Shown piece after piece: positions 16,964 to 26,392 of a stretch of DNA of 64,000 nt. The position numbers and the translations under genes were made by a program. Where the stretch lies: the NCBI RefSeq assembly GCF_009905605.1, contig NZ_JAAAKZ010000001.1:744001-808000 (forward strand), in the 5' to 3' direction. A model generated the notes under the pieces. That model saw nothing but the letters and a program-made list of their open reading frames with translations, searched no databases and had not been told where the DNA came from. This stretch comes from Runella sp. CRIBMP (GTDB lineage Bacteria > Bacteroidota > Bacteroidia > Cytophagales > Spirosomataceae). The first letter of the stretch is position 1; every line of letters begins with the position of its first letter.

Positions 16964-18733
16964 ATGCAAAACCCCTATATTTCCTTGCTTCGTATTGCCT
17001 GGCGGTATGCCCGCCAGCAAAAGGGGCGTTATTTGCTTGTATATGGGCTGTTTGTTTTGGCAAATATCGTGTATGCCCTCAATCCGCTTCTTTATGGGTG
17101 GTTTATTGAAGCCATTCAAAAAGAAGGTACAGGCGTGATTAAACACGTTTGGATGTATGCGGGTGGATATTTGTTTTTGATGCTGTTGGAATGGGCTTTT
17201 CACGGCCCTGCTCGGGTAATGGAGCGTGAATTGGCCTTTAATCTCAGCCGCAATTTTTTGGATGAACTCTATCATCAAGCCTTGCATCTGCCGGTACGTT
17301 GGCATCAAGACCACCACAGCGGTGCTACCATCAACCGCATCAGAAAAGCTTATGAAGCGTTGAGAGATTTCTTTCAAAATGGTTTTATGTTTTTTCATGC
17401 CTTTGCCAAGTTTATTTTTTCGTTTGGCGCCATTCTATATTTTTCTCCTTTTTACGGGGGCATCGGCGTCTTGATTGGTGTATTGACGGTCTGGATTATT
17501 TTTAAATTTGACAAACCGTTTATCAAAGCACTTGACGAAACCAACGAGAAAGAACACGTCGTTTCTTCCACGCTTTTTGATAGCCTTTCCAATATCATTA
17601 CGGTGATTACGCTTCGGCTCGAAAAGCGAATGCAAAATAGCTTGATGGGAAAAGTAGCCGAGATTTTTCCGCCTTTTCGTCGTACGGTGGTTATCAATGA
17701 GTGGAAATGGTTTGTTGCTAGCGTGCTGATTGGAATAATCTATGTGGTAGTCGCCATTGGCTACGTGTATGAGAATTATGTACCCAATACGGTATTTTTG
17801 GTCGGTGGGTTGGTGACTTTGTTAGGGTATGTCAATCAGTTTACCAGTGTGTTTCAGGATGTGGCCTGGCAGTATACCGAAATCACTCGGTACAATACCG
17901 ACGTGCAAACGGCCCGTGCCATTGGTGAGTCGTATTCCCAACAGCACCGGGCTGAGTCGGAGGAAATGCTGCCGACTGCTTGGCAAACGATTCAGATTCA
18001 ACACCTGAACTTTTCGCACCAAGAGCTGTACGATGCCGAGCACAAAGCCCACAGTTTGCACAATCTTTCGTTGAGCATTAAGCGCGGACAGCGGGTGGCG
18101 TTTATTGGTGAAAGCGGTAGCGGCAAGAGTACATTGTTGGCGCTGTTGCGCGGGTTGTATCAAGCCGAAAGCGGGCTGAAAATCAACATCGATGGGAAAG
18201 ATTTTAGGGGGCTTGAAACAATTAACGACACCGTAACGCTCTTTCCGCAAGAACCTGAAATATTTGAAAATACGATTGAATACAACATTACGCTTGGGTT
18301 GCCTTTTGAAGAAACCGACATCAGTGCGGTTTGCGCCACCGCGCATTTTTCGGAAGTGATTGCGCAATTGCCCAACGGGCTGCAATCAAACATTCAGGAA
18401 AAAGGGGTGAATTTATCAGGCGGACAAAAACAGCGTTTGGCTTTAGCGCGGGGCGTATTGGCCGCCCGAAGCAGTGACATTGTGCTTTTGGATGAGCCAA
18501 CGAGCAGCGTTGACCCCAAAACGGAGGTGCAGATTTATGACCGTTTGTTTGAAGAATTTAGCGGTAAGGCGGTTGTCTCCACGCTTCACCGTCTGCATCT
18601 TTTGACCAAATTTGACTACGTCTATATTCTTCAAAACGGCCGAATCGCCGACCAAGGAACGTTTGAGTCCCTCCGCCAAAACAGCGCTATTTTTCAGGAT
18701 TTGTGGAGACATCAGGAGAAAATACAAGGGTAA
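16964..18733 (+). CDS. ABC exporter (fused membrane and ATPase domains)
   Basis: A 589-residue half-transporter. Residues of about 1-320 form six membrane helices of the type-1 exporter fold. Residues of about 345-585 are the ATPase: Walker A GESGSGKST, Q-loop LFPQEPEIFENT, signature NLSGGQKQRLALARG, Walker B DIVLLDEPTSSVD and the H-loop STLHRLHLL. Such proteins act as homodimers exporting lipids, peptides or drugs (MsbA/multidrug type). The substrate cannot be told from sequence. It lies 18 bases after aroA and ends at a strong terminator. There is no accessory membrane-fusion protein nearby. Confidence 0.9.
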   Translation: MQNPYISLLRIAWRYARQQKGRYLLVYGLFVLANIVYALNPLLYGWFIEAIQKEGTGVIKHVWMYAGGYLFLMLLEWAFHGPARVMERELAFNLSRNFLDELYHQALHLPVRWHQDHHSGATINRIRKAYEALRDFFQNGFMFFHAFAKFIFSFGAILYFSPFYGGIGVLIGVLTVWIIFKFDKPFIKALDETNEKEHVVSSTLFDSLSNIITVITLRLEKRMQNSLMGKVAEIFPPFRRTVVINEWKWFVASVLIGIIYVVVAIGYVYENYVPNTVFLVGGLVTLLGYVNQFTSVFQDVAWQYTEITRYNTDVQTARAIGESYSQQHRAESEEMLPTAWQTIQIQHLNFSHQELYDAEHKAHSLHNLSLSIKRGQRVAFIGESGSGKSTLLALLRGLYQAESGLKINIDGKDFRGLETINDTVTLFPQEPEIFENTIEYNITLGLPFEETDISAVCATAHFSEVIAQLPNGLQSNIQEKGVNLSGGQKQRLALARGVLAARSSDIVLLDEPTSSVDPKTEVQIYDRLFEEFSGKAVVSTLHRLHLLTKFDYVYILQNGRIADQGTFESLRQNSAIFQDLWRHQEKIQG

Positions 18734-18750
18734 ATCGACCGTAGAAATCA

Positions 18751-18790
18751 TAAAAATGCCCCCTAATAATTTCCTCAGGGGGCATTTTTA
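18751..18790. terminator. Bidirectional terminator after the ABC exporter
   Basis: A perfect 14-base inverted repeat (arms 18751-18764 and 18777-18790) with stem AAAAATGCCCCCT, giving T runs on both strands between converging genes. Confidence 0.88.
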
Positions 18791-18803
18791 GCAAAAAAAC
18801 TTC

Positions 18804-19646
18804 TTAGTTAATCACGACCTTTGCCACAACGGGTTGGTGGTCTGAAGGATAGCGTTGCTCTTTTGCGTCGGTCAGGACACCGTATTTTAAGACAGATATT
18901 TGCTTACTTGCAAAGATATAGTCAATTCGGTTTTTCATCGGTGCGTCAAACTTAAAGGAGTTAAATGTGCCTTCGGGACCATAAGGAGCCATGGCTGATA
19001 CCTTTTTTGCATCGCTGAGCAGCGTCTGCATTTCGATAATTTGTTCAGTTTCGGGGGTGGAATTAAAATCTCCCACGCAAATCGTGGGTGCATCTTTGGC
19101 AATTTCTTTGATTTTCTGCACCATCAATTTCCCCGACTGGCGGCGGGCTTCAACGCCTTGGTGGTCGAAGTGAACGCTGAAAAAGTAAAACTCCTTCTTC
19201 GTCGTGGCATCTTTGAATTTTACCCACGAACAAATACGATTGCAGCAGGTAGCATCCCATCCTTTGGAAGGTTTGTCAGGGGTTTGGCTTAACCAGAAAT
19301 TGCCCGATTGTAATACTTTAAAACGGTCTTTTTTGTAGAAAATGGCCGAATGCTCGCCCGCCTTTTGACCGTCGTCGCGGCCAGCTCCAAAAAACGTAAA
19401 TTCTTGTAATTCAGCAATGTCGTCCAACTGCCCGCGCAAGCCTTCCTGTGTGCCAAAAATATCAAATTCGTGGTAGCGAATCAGCGCTTTTACTTCTTCT
19501 TTGCGGTTAGGCCAGGCATTGACGCCGTCGTTGGGGGTGTTATACCTTACATTGTACGTGGCCACCACAATCGGGGTGTTTTTTTGTGAATAAACGTTTT
19601 GGGCAAAGAGTACAAACAATACCCCTAAAAACAGACTTTTGTTCAT
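18804..19646 (-). CDS. Secreted endonuclease/exonuclease/phosphatase-family hydrolase
   Basis: A 280-residue exported protein with signal peptide (FLGVLFVLFAQNVYSQ). The EEP fold's catalytic set is intact: VATYNVRYNT (Asn), FGTQEG (Glu, metal), FFSVHFDHQG (His), CVGDFNSTPE (Asp and Asn) and YPSDHQPVVAKV (Asp-His pair). Family members hydrolyse phosphodiesters or phosphomonoesters in DNA, inositol phosphates or phospholipids, and this periplasmic or surface one probably acts on an extracellular phosphate ester. It is the last gene of the ECF/FecR/SusC/SusD locus, 33 bases after SusD, so it is likely the enzyme partnered with that uptake system. The exact substrate is open. Confidence 0.88.
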   Translation of the reverse strand: MNKSLFLGVLFVLFAQNVYSQKNTPIVVATYNVRYNTPNDGVNAWPNRKEEVKALIRYHEFDIFGTQEGLRGQLDDIAELQEFTFFGAGRDDGQKAGEHSAIFYKKDRFKVLQSGNFWLSQTPDKPSKGWDATCCNRICSWVKFKDATTKKEFYFFSVHFDHQGVEARRQSGKLMVQKIKEIAKDAPTICVGDFNSTPETEQIIEMQTLLSDAKKVSAMAPYGPEGTFNSFKFDAPMKNRIDYIFASKQISVLKYGVLTDAKEQRYPSDHQPVVAKVVIN

Positions 19647-19679
19647 TTGTGAAAGAATAGTAGTTTGAAATTGAGTGGA

Positions 19680-21452
19680 TTACCAACCAGGGTTTTGTCC
19701 TAAGGCTGGATTTAACAGTCTATCCGCTTCCGGAATGGGATAAAGATAATATTTTTCATTCCATTTTCGAGGAATATTGGTCAGCCAAGTGAGTTCTCCG
19801 TAGGTGTCGTTTTTCAAGCGCTGAGGGTTGGCTACGCCGTTTATAGTTTCTGCCACATTAATATACGTTACCCCCGCCAATTGAGTAGTAGGTCTTATTT
19901 TATAAAAAACGACGTCATTCTTCCCGTCTTCGTTCAGATCTAAGGGTTTGTCGAGGGCGGGTACGTAGAAACCGTTCCAGATTTGCTCCATTAATTCGCC
20001 GCACTTCCAGCGGATAATGTCGTTGAATCGGAAGCCCTCAAATACTAGCTCAATGCCTCGTTCGCGCCGGATTTCGAGTAGAGTAGCATCCGTAATTTCG
20101 GGGAAGTAATGGACTTGAAGATATGCGTCAATAGCGGTTGGTTTGGCGGTAAAACCACCCGTTATGCCTGCTCGTTTGCGTAATGCTCCTACGGTTTTTG
20201 CCCAATCGGCGTCGGTTAGGGTTTTAAGCTCTGCTTTTGCCTCGGCATAGTTGAGAAGTATTTCGGCGTAGCGCATGAGGCAGATGGAGTTGTCGTTGCG
20301 GCTTCCGCCATCAAAATAGGTATCATCCAGCGACCACTTGATGGGCATGTACCCTGTGTACGTGTAAGAAAATACGGGCGGGGCAGGCTCCGCAGTTCCG
20401 CCGTTGATACGAGTATAATTTCCCACCCGAATGGTTTGTTGTAGGCGTTTATCCCGACCTTTTACCTCTTCCATAAACGGGAGGACTTCGTGCCCTGCGC
20501 GGCTGGTAAAAGGTGTTCCATCTATATTTAGGTAGGTATTTATGAAAGTACGATTCAAACTCACCCGCGCTCCGTAGGTGGCGCTGGTCCACCACCAGTT
20601 GGCGTCGTTGAAGATGCTCAGGGCGGGGTCTACGACTGTGGCGAGCATGATTTCGGACGTAACAGGGGTTTTACTCGTAAATAATTGACGGTAGGATTTT
20701 TCGGAACCACCCGCTTCGTTGAGGCTGAAACCGCCCTCTTTCATTACTTTATCGGCAGCATTGGCTGCTTCGGTGAGCCATTTTTCGGAGGTATCCATCA
20801 GGGTGTACGAAGTTTGATACTTTCTGAAAGTTCCTTCGAAGAGACATACGCGTGATTTAAAACCATAAACCACGTATTTGGTAATCACGCTGCGGGTGTT
20901 GTCGTTGGTGGTGCGGATGTTTTCGCAGGCGTAGTTTAAATCGGCCAATACCGAGTCCATGACCATACTGCGGGGATCACGGCCACCAAACAAGGCTCCA
21001 TCCGAGACATCTAGGGGTTTATTAATCCACGGAACATCGCCAAAACGCACCACTTTGTCGAAGTAGAACCACGCTCTGAAAAAACGCGCCATTCCGTTGT
21101 AATGTTTACGCACGTCGACGGGGATGGAAGGGTTGGTATTGTTGGCAATAAAGTAATTGATGTTGCGCAATGCCGTCCACGACCAGCCTGTACTTTGGCG
21201 TGGGCCATAGGCTCCTTCGCGCAAAAAATCGGGCACTTGGGTGCGCACGCTGTAATCGGCCATGGCGTCTCCTTTGTGGATTTCGCTGGCGTTGGGCAAG
21301 TTATCGTAAAAAGAAGCTGTGTATAATTCTAGGCCTTTTTCGTTGCTAAAAACGGCATCTTTGGTGGCTGTTGCCTCAGGCACCTGATCTAATTCGCTGC
21401 AACCAGCGAGGCAAAACAGTGTCAATAAAAATCCTATCGTATATGTTTTCAT
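19680..21452 (-). CDS. SusD/RagB-family lipoprotein of the ECF-regulated locus
   Basis: A 590-residue surface lipoprotein with signal peptide and lipobox (FCLAGC, Cys18). The N-terminal SusD motif is SELDQVPEATATKDAVFSNE. A helical TPR-like body follows (residues of about 90-260), and the C-terminal RagB domain includes ICLMRYAEILLNYAEAKAEL, EIRRERGIELVFEGFRFNDI and RWKCGE, all standard SusD features. It binds the ligand at the mouth of its SusC partner, whose gene ends 21 bases upstream. Size is normal. The substrate is unknown, though the adjacent EEP hydrolase suggests a phosphate-containing molecule (inference). Confidence 0.93.
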   Translation of the reverse strand: MKTYTIGFLLTLFCLAGCSELDQVPEATATKDAVFSNEKGLELYTASFYDNLPNASEIHKGDAMADYSVRTQVPDFLREGAYGPRQSTGWSWTALRNINYFIANNTNPSIPVDVRKHYNGMARFFRAWFYFDKVVRFGDVPWINKPLDVSDGALFGGRDPRSMVMDSVLADLNYACENIRTTNDNTRSVITKYVVYGFKSRVCLFEGTFRKYQTSYTLMDTSEKWLTEAANAADKVMKEGGFSLNEAGGSEKSYRQLFTSKTPVTSEIMLATVVDPALSIFNDANWWWTSATYGARVSLNRTFINTYLNIDGTPFTSRAGHEVLPFMEEVKGRDKRLQQTIRVGNYTRINGGTAEPAPPVFSYTYTGYMPIKWSLDDTYFDGGSRNDNSICLMRYAEILLNYAEAKAELKTLTDADWAKTVGALRKRAGITGGFTAKPTAIDAYLQVHYFPEITDATLLEIRRERGIELVFEGFRFNDIIRWKCGELMEQIWNGFYVPALDKPLDLNEDGKNDVVFYKIRPTTQLAGVTYINVAETINGVANPQRLKNDTYGELTWLTNIPRKWNEKYYLYPIPEADRLLNPALGQNPGW

Positions 21453-21473
21453 TTGTGCAAGGCTGATTTTAGC

Positions 21474-24400
21474 TTAGAATGTTGCCGATAGGCCGATGGT
21501 AATACTTTTCAAAATCGGATAGTTGTACCCGTTGCCGCTATTTCCGTTGGTGACCACGCTGTCGGACGGACCGAGGTTTTCTACGTCCAAATCGCGGGTG
21601 AGTTTGTAGAGTGGCGACCATGTTGCGAGATTTTCGCCCGAAACAAAAATTTTGGTTGTGTTCATTCCCAACTTTTTAATGAGCACGCGGGGTAAATTAT
21701 AGCCAATCTGAAGATTTTTCATCCGGAGATAGGCCGCATTTTGAAGGTATTTAGTTTGGGCCTGATACAGCTCTCCGGCGCTATTTTGCGTTACGTACCC
21801 TCGGTAGCGCGGCAAGTAGGCATTGGGGTTTTCGGGCGACCAAATATTCCCCATGTGCCATTCGGGCAACTTATTGTATGGACGGTTGTATTGTCCCCAA
21901 AAAATAGCAGCTTCTGGGCCCGGCCACCAATCCTGTTGCCCAACGCCTTGAAAGAAGGTAGAAAAAAAGAAGTTATTCCAGTTGGCACTGAGGATGATTC
22001 CGTAAGTGTAACGAGGTGTCGAATTGCCGATGATACTGCGGTCGCCGGGGCTTGCCACGGTATTATCACCGTTGTCAATCTGGCCATCGCCGTTCAAATC
22101 TCTAAATTTTATGTCACCGGGCAACCATTGTCCCGTGTTAGAGGCTTTAAACAAGGTTTGTTTGGCGGAATTCTCCACATCGCCTAAGGAGGTAAAGTAC
22201 CCGTCGGTGGTATAACCCCAAATTTCACCGATGGTTTGCCCAGCGTAGTAGTCACTGAGTTTCTTGTTGGGATTGTTGAATTTGTCGATGGTAGAGGTAT
22301 AATCAGCCATCGTAAGGCGTACTTCGTAGTCGAAAGGCTTACCACCTGCTTGGAATTTATCCCGCCACGACAAAACGCCCTCCCAGCCTTTGGTGGTGAG
22401 GTCGGCGTAGTTGCCTTTGGGAATATCGGTCCCGAAAACCGCGGGTAGCGTCATTCCCACCGTAAACATATTGGTCGTTTTGCGAATGTATGCATCGGCG
22501 TTAAGAATCAGGCGATTGTTAAACATTCCCAAGTCGATTCCTACATCTTGCGTGGTGGAGGTTTCCCACGTGAGGCCATCGGGAATGACGCTGGGTTGCC
22601 CTGTTTTTTGGGGACGGACTCCGTTTAAGATTCGGTTGGATTGCGAAATGGAAAATTGCTCTTGAAACGCATAAGAGCCAATGCTTCCGTTGCCGAGCGA
22701 GCCGTAGGAGCCTCTGATTTTAAGGTCGCTGATAAATTTTGGCAAAATCTTCCAAAAAGATTCGTTAGACAAGCGCCAACCTGCTGAAACAGAGGGGAAA
22801 AATGCATACCGCTCATTTGATGGAAATTTGGACGAGCCGTCGTAGCGGCCGTTGAGTTCCAACAAGTATTTGTCTTTAAAAGAATAATTAAACCGGTAAA
22901 AACCACCCACAACCGCCCATTTTTCCCAGCCGCCGCTCGTACTGACCGACTGCCCCAAGGCAAGGTTGATGTCGTTTGCATCTTCGTAAATCAGTCCATT
23001 ACGTATGGTTTCGAGGCGGCGAAAAGTTGATAATTCGTAGTTATACCCCACCAATGCTTTTAGAAAATGATTTGGACTGATTTTAGGCTCGTATTCGGCG
23101 TATAGGTTGGTAGCTGTGTAGAGTGTTTCACGGTAAATATTCTGCAAATCGTTGGTGCCTGTGCCTACGTATTCAATCACCCCAGGTTTGCGGCTATAGG
23201 GTACGGGCACCCGACGGCGGTATTCGTTGTCGTCAGTATTTTGAAAGGTAAAATTTCCTTTTATCCTGAATTGGTCATTGAAAAATTGGCTGGTAAAATC
23301 GGTCGTGTTTCTAAACACGCGTTTGTCCATGTCGATGCCGTTTTTGCCGTACCAAAAATCACCTACCGTATACGCCGCTGAATAAGAAAGGGTTCCGTCA
23401 GGGTTAAACATTGGTGCCATCATGTGGCCTTCGTCGGCGATGTTGCGCCAGATGCCCCCGCCCTCACCTACGTTGAGCGGATTATGGTATTTCATGGAAG
23501 AAAAATCGGCGTTATTGGTCACTTTCAACCACGGAAATGGCTGAATCGACCCTTTGGCCCGTACGCTCATGAGGCGGTAATCGTCGGAATTGTAACGAAA
23601 CAGGCCGCTTTGCGTATAATAACGACCTGTTAAGTAAAAATCTGCTTTGCCACTGCTGCCCGACACTGAAAGGTTGTGCTCAGTGGCGCTGTTATTTTCT
23701 TTGTACAACTCCTTGTACCAATCGGTATTTTCGTAGTATACGTACTCGCCGGTGGCGGGGTCGATGTCTGTTTTGGGCAGGGTGGGGTCATTGTTTCTCC
23801 GTTCAAATTCGGTCAGGTAGGCGGGAGAGAAGCGAAGTGTTTTATTGACGTTTTGTGGGGTCTGTGAATAATCATTCCAAGCCGTCCAGCTTTCATTAAA
23901 CATCTTTGCAAACTCGTATCCATTGGTCACGAATTTAGGAAGCGTGGTGGGGCTTTTGATAGAGTGGTTGAGCGAATAGCTAATCACGGTCTTATCTTTT
24001 TGGGGACTTTTGGTGGTAATCAGTACCACGCCAAACGCCCCTCTGGCTCCGTAGATAGCTGCCGATGCCGCATCTTTCAGGACCGTTACGCTCGCTACAT
24101 CGTTGGGATTGAGGCGACTAGGGTCGCCTTCTACGCCGTCAATCAAAATCAGGGCGTTTCCTCCCTGCCCAATGGAAGTAGTGCCGCGAATATTATATAA
24201 AGGAGATTGTATGGGTTTTCCGTCGGCCATGCGCAGGTTTAGATTGGGAATTACACCTTGTAAACCTTGGGTCAGGTTGGGCAACGAACGGTTTTCGAGT
24301 ACTTCGCTCGTTACTTGGTCAACGGCACCGGTGAGGTGTGCTTTCTTTTGGGTTCCGTAGCCTACGACTATGACTTCTGAAAGTAACTTAGAATCAGAAT

Positions 24401-25001
24401 CCATCACAATTTCGAGGGTAGTTCGATTTCCCACCATTATTTCCCGACGGAGGTAGCCCACGTAACTTAATACCAAAACCGTTTGTGGGAGAGGTACGGA
24501 AAGGGTGAAGTGGCCGTTGACGTCGGTGGAAGTTCCTTTGACCGTTCCTTTGACCAAAATATTTACGCCGGGCAGTCCTTCGCCGTTTTCTCCTTTGACC
24601 GTTCCAGAGATGAGGGTTTCTATGGACGTGCTTTTGGTGCGTTTAGGAAGTTCTAAGGGTGAAACCGTGATTCTTTGCGGTTTTTTGGTGAGTACAATTT
24701 GTTTTCGGCTTATAATCTCATAGTTGATTTGAAGGGGCGAAAAAAGTTGGTCAAATACATTCTCTAGCTTTTCGTCCTTCACCGTCAGGTTGACTGTGGG
24801 CACTTTTTTAAGTATTTCGGACCGATAAGAAAAACGAACTTTTGCCTGTTTTTCGATTTTATTGAGCACTTGACGCAGGGATTGGTTCTCAACCTTTAAC
24901 GAGAATCGTTGGTTGAGGACATCCTGGGCTGCGGCTCGTCGGGTGTAGCCAACGCTCATCAACAGCAGCACGAAAACGAGTTGGGCAGTAGTAATTTTCA
25001 A
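21474..25001 (-). CDS. SusC-type TonB-dependent receptor with STN signalling domain, TTG start
   Basis: About 1175 residues, transporting its ligand across the outer membrane with TonB energy. In order: a signal peptide (KITTAQLVFVLLL), an STN (secretin/TonB N-terminal) domain at about 35-105 that talks to FecR, a carboxypeptidase-D regulatory-like domain at about 128-210 (LISGTVKGENGEGLPGVNI), a plug domain (SEVIVVGYGTQKK, then VTVLKDAASAAIYGARGAFG) and the barrel. No ATG lies near the N-terminus. TTG at 25001 gives the familiar KITTAQ beginning, and TTG at 25013 is the alternative. STN plus upstream FecR and ECF sigma genes indicates ligand-induced trans-envelope signalling. A hairpin precedes the gene. 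Confidence 0.93.
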   Translation of the reverse strand: MKITTAQLVFVLLLMSVGYTRRAAAQDVLNQRFSLKVENQSLRQVLNKIEKQAKVRFSYRSEILKKVPTVNLTVKDEKLENVFDQLFSPLQINYEIISRKQIVLTKKPQRITVSPLELPKRTKSTSIETLISGTVKGENGEGLPGVNILVKGTVKGTSTDVNGHFTLSVPLPQTVLVLSYVGYLRREIMVGNRTTLEIVMDSDSKLLSEVIVVGYGTQKKAHLTGAVDQVTSEVLENRSLPNLTQGLQGVIPNLNLRMADGKPIQSPLYNIRGTTSIGQGGNALILIDGVEGDPSRLNPNDVASVTVLKDAASAAIYGARGAFGVVLITTKSPQKDKTVISYSLNHSIKSPTTLPKFVTNGYEFAKMFNESWTAWNDYSQTPQNVNKTLRFSPAYLTEFERRNNDPTLPKTDIDPATGEYVYYENTDWYKELYKENNSATEHNLSVSGSSGKADFYLTGRYYTQSGLFRYNSDDYRLMSVRAKGSIQPFPWLKVTNNADFSSMKYHNPLNVGEGGGIWRNIADEGHMMAPMFNPDGTLSYSAAYTVGDFWYGKNGIDMDKRVFRNTTDFTSQFFNDQFRIKGNFTFQNTDDNEYRRRVPVPYSRKPGVIEYVGTGTNDLQNIYRETLYTATNLYAEYEPKISPNHFLKALVGYNYELSTFRRLETIRNGLIYEDANDINLALGQSVSTSGGWEKWAVVGGFYRFNYSFKDKYLLELNGRYDGSSKFPSNERYAFFPSVSAGWRLSNESFWKILPKFISDLKIRGSYGSLGNGSIGSYAFQEQFSISQSNRILNGVRPQKTGQPSVIPDGLTWETSTTQDVGIDLGMFNNRLILNADAYIRKTTNMFTVGMTLPAVFGTDIPKGNYADLTTKGWEGVLSWRDKFQAGGKPFDYEVRLTMADYTSTIDKFNNPNKKLSDYYAGQTIGEIWGYTTDGYFTSLGDVENSAKQTLFKASNTGQWLPGDIKFRDLNGDGQIDNGDNTVASPGDRSIIGNSTPRYTYGIILSANWNNFFFSTFFQGVGQQDWWPGPEAAIFWGQYNRPYNKLPEWHMGNIWSPENPNAYLPRYRGYVTQNSAGELYQAQTKYLQNAAYLRMKNLQIGYNLPRVLIKKLGMNTTKIFVSGENLATWSPLYKLTRDLDVENLGPSDSVVTNGNSGNGYNYPILKSITIGLSATF

Positions 25002-25087
25002 GGCTACGTACAACCAATGATTAGTTGGAAAAAAAATTCATATTTTTGTTTGTTTTGTTCGATGTGGAAAACGCGGACACGACAAAA

Positions 25088-25126
25088 AAGCCCTGCGTCA
25101 ACCGTATTGCAGATGGTTGAGGGCTT
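25088..25126 (-). terminator. Bulged terminator/attenuator between fecR and susC
   Basis: Read leftward, AAGCCCTCAACC pairs with GGTTGA...GGGCTT with a 4-base bulge, followed by T6. It sits after the FecR stop and before SusC. It may lower read-through so that SusC/SusD is expressed mainly from its own signal, or end the regulator transcript. Confidence 0.6.
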
Positions 25127-25227
25127 ACTGTTTTTGGTCGGTGAACTGGTCCTTCACCGGCCATTTTGCTTTTAAAAAGAGGAGTGGATATAAAAATCTA
25201 TTCAATAAAACGAAACTGAATGCAAGG

Positions 25228-26289
25228 TTATTGGCATCCGTTGGATTTAATGACAATCTGGGTTTCAATGGTTTCGTACTCGGCCCCGATGGTACGGCAT
25301 AGTAAACGCAGACGCTCATAAAATACTTCGTCAGAAAAACTTATTGTAACAAAGCATTTCTTCAACACATCTTCATCGTATACCAATTCTACCCCGTATT
25401 GTTGCTCTAAGTCACGCAATACGCTTACTGCTGAACGGTCGGTATAAACCAATTCTTTCTGGTCGGCGATAATTTTGGTGGGATTTTCTACCAGCGATTT
25501 TACCAAAATCTCACCGTTTCTGACAAACGTTGCCTGTTGATTGGCGGCGAGTAAAACCGTGTTTTTAAGGTCGTTAGATAGGTTTTTTCGCGACGAGACC
25601 GCCACCTTGCCTTCCTGGACCGACACGTTTACGTTGGGTTTTCCTACAAAGGCCTGCACGGTAAAACTCGTACCTACTACTTGAGTCACCGTTTCGGCGG
25701 CGTATACCAAAAAAGGATGTTCGGGGTCACGTTTTACTTCAAAGTAAGCTTCTCCATCTAGGTATACTTCGCGTAGGTTTTCGAATTTTTTCGCAAAACT
25801 CAGCCGACTTTTGGGAGCCAACTGTACCGAACTTCCATCGGGAAGGCGAAGGTGTTGGATCTGATTTTGGGTATTGATTCGTTCTTCCAGTTGCTTGGTT
25901 GCGGTGGCAACGATGGTATCGTACGAAATGGGCTGTTGACGTTGCTGCCACCAAATCCATCCCGCGGCCATGACCAAAATGACGGCGGCCGCGGCGGCCC
26001 ACCATACTCTCAATGAACGAACGACTGGTGTGGGGGTTTTCTCCGATGTGTGAGTTTCTATATACTGCCACATCTCGGAAAGTTGGGAATCGGAAGGAAA
26101 AAACTGAGGGCTTTCGGCGATGGCTTTAACCAAAGCTTGGGCCCTCAGTATATGGGGTTGTTGGTGTGGATAAGTCTGGCGATAATTTTCCCAAAAAGTA
26201 TCCGACTCCGGCGTTGGGGCTTGTACCCAATTTCTGAAGTCCGGATGTTCGGCAAAATCACGCGCAGAAAATTCGGAAAGGGGCTTCAT
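25228..26289 (-). CDS. FecR-type anti-sigma factor / sigma regulator
   Basis: A 353-residue single-span inner-membrane protein. The cytoplasmic part (residues 1-90) would bind the sigma factor. A membrane helix lies at about 91-110 (VWWAAAAAVILVMAAGWIWW). The periplasmic FecR domain spans about 125-240 (LRLPDGSSVQLAPKSRLSF, EVYLDGEAYFEVKRDPEHPF, TSFTVQAF) and a C-terminal DUF4974-type domain follows. In this family a ligand-loaded receptor with an STN domain signals through FecR to free the ECF sigma. The sigma gene is immediately upstream and the STN-containing SusC gene downstream, so all three parts are present. Confidence 0.93.
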   Translation of the reverse strand: MKPLSEFSARDFAEHPDFRNWVQAPTPESDTFWENYRQTYPHQQPHILRAQALVKAIAESPQFFPSDSQLSEMWQYIETHTSEKTPTPVVRSLRVWWAAAAAVILVMAAGWIWWQQRQQPISYDTIVATATKQLEERINTQNQIQHLRLPDGSSVQLAPKSRLSFAKKFENLREVYLDGEAYFEVKRDPEHPFLVYAAETVTQVVGTSFTVQAFVGKPNVNVSVQEGKVAVSSRKNLSNDLKNTVLLAANQQATFVRNGEILVKSLVENPTKIIADQKELVYTDRSAVSVLRDLEQQYGVELVYDEDVLKKCFVTISFSDEVFYERLRLLCRTIGAEYETIETQIVIKSNGCQ

Positions 26290-26392
26290 AAATAATAAAT
26301 CGAATGGCGTGTAAACAGTAAACGTTTACCCCTCATGAAGAAAAAGCAGGAAACTTTATCGGTAACTCACTTTTTCTGAATTTTTTTTGAAA

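Noticed and set aside
17822-18385. 187-codon minus-strand ORF inside the ABC exporter gene
   Set aside because: It lies antisense to the conserved ATPase motifs; it is a by-product of codon use.
16964-18733. Part of the polysaccharide cluster (glycan export)
   Set aside because: The gene lies on the opposite strand behind aroA with its own terminator; nothing ties the exporter to the leftward glycan genes.
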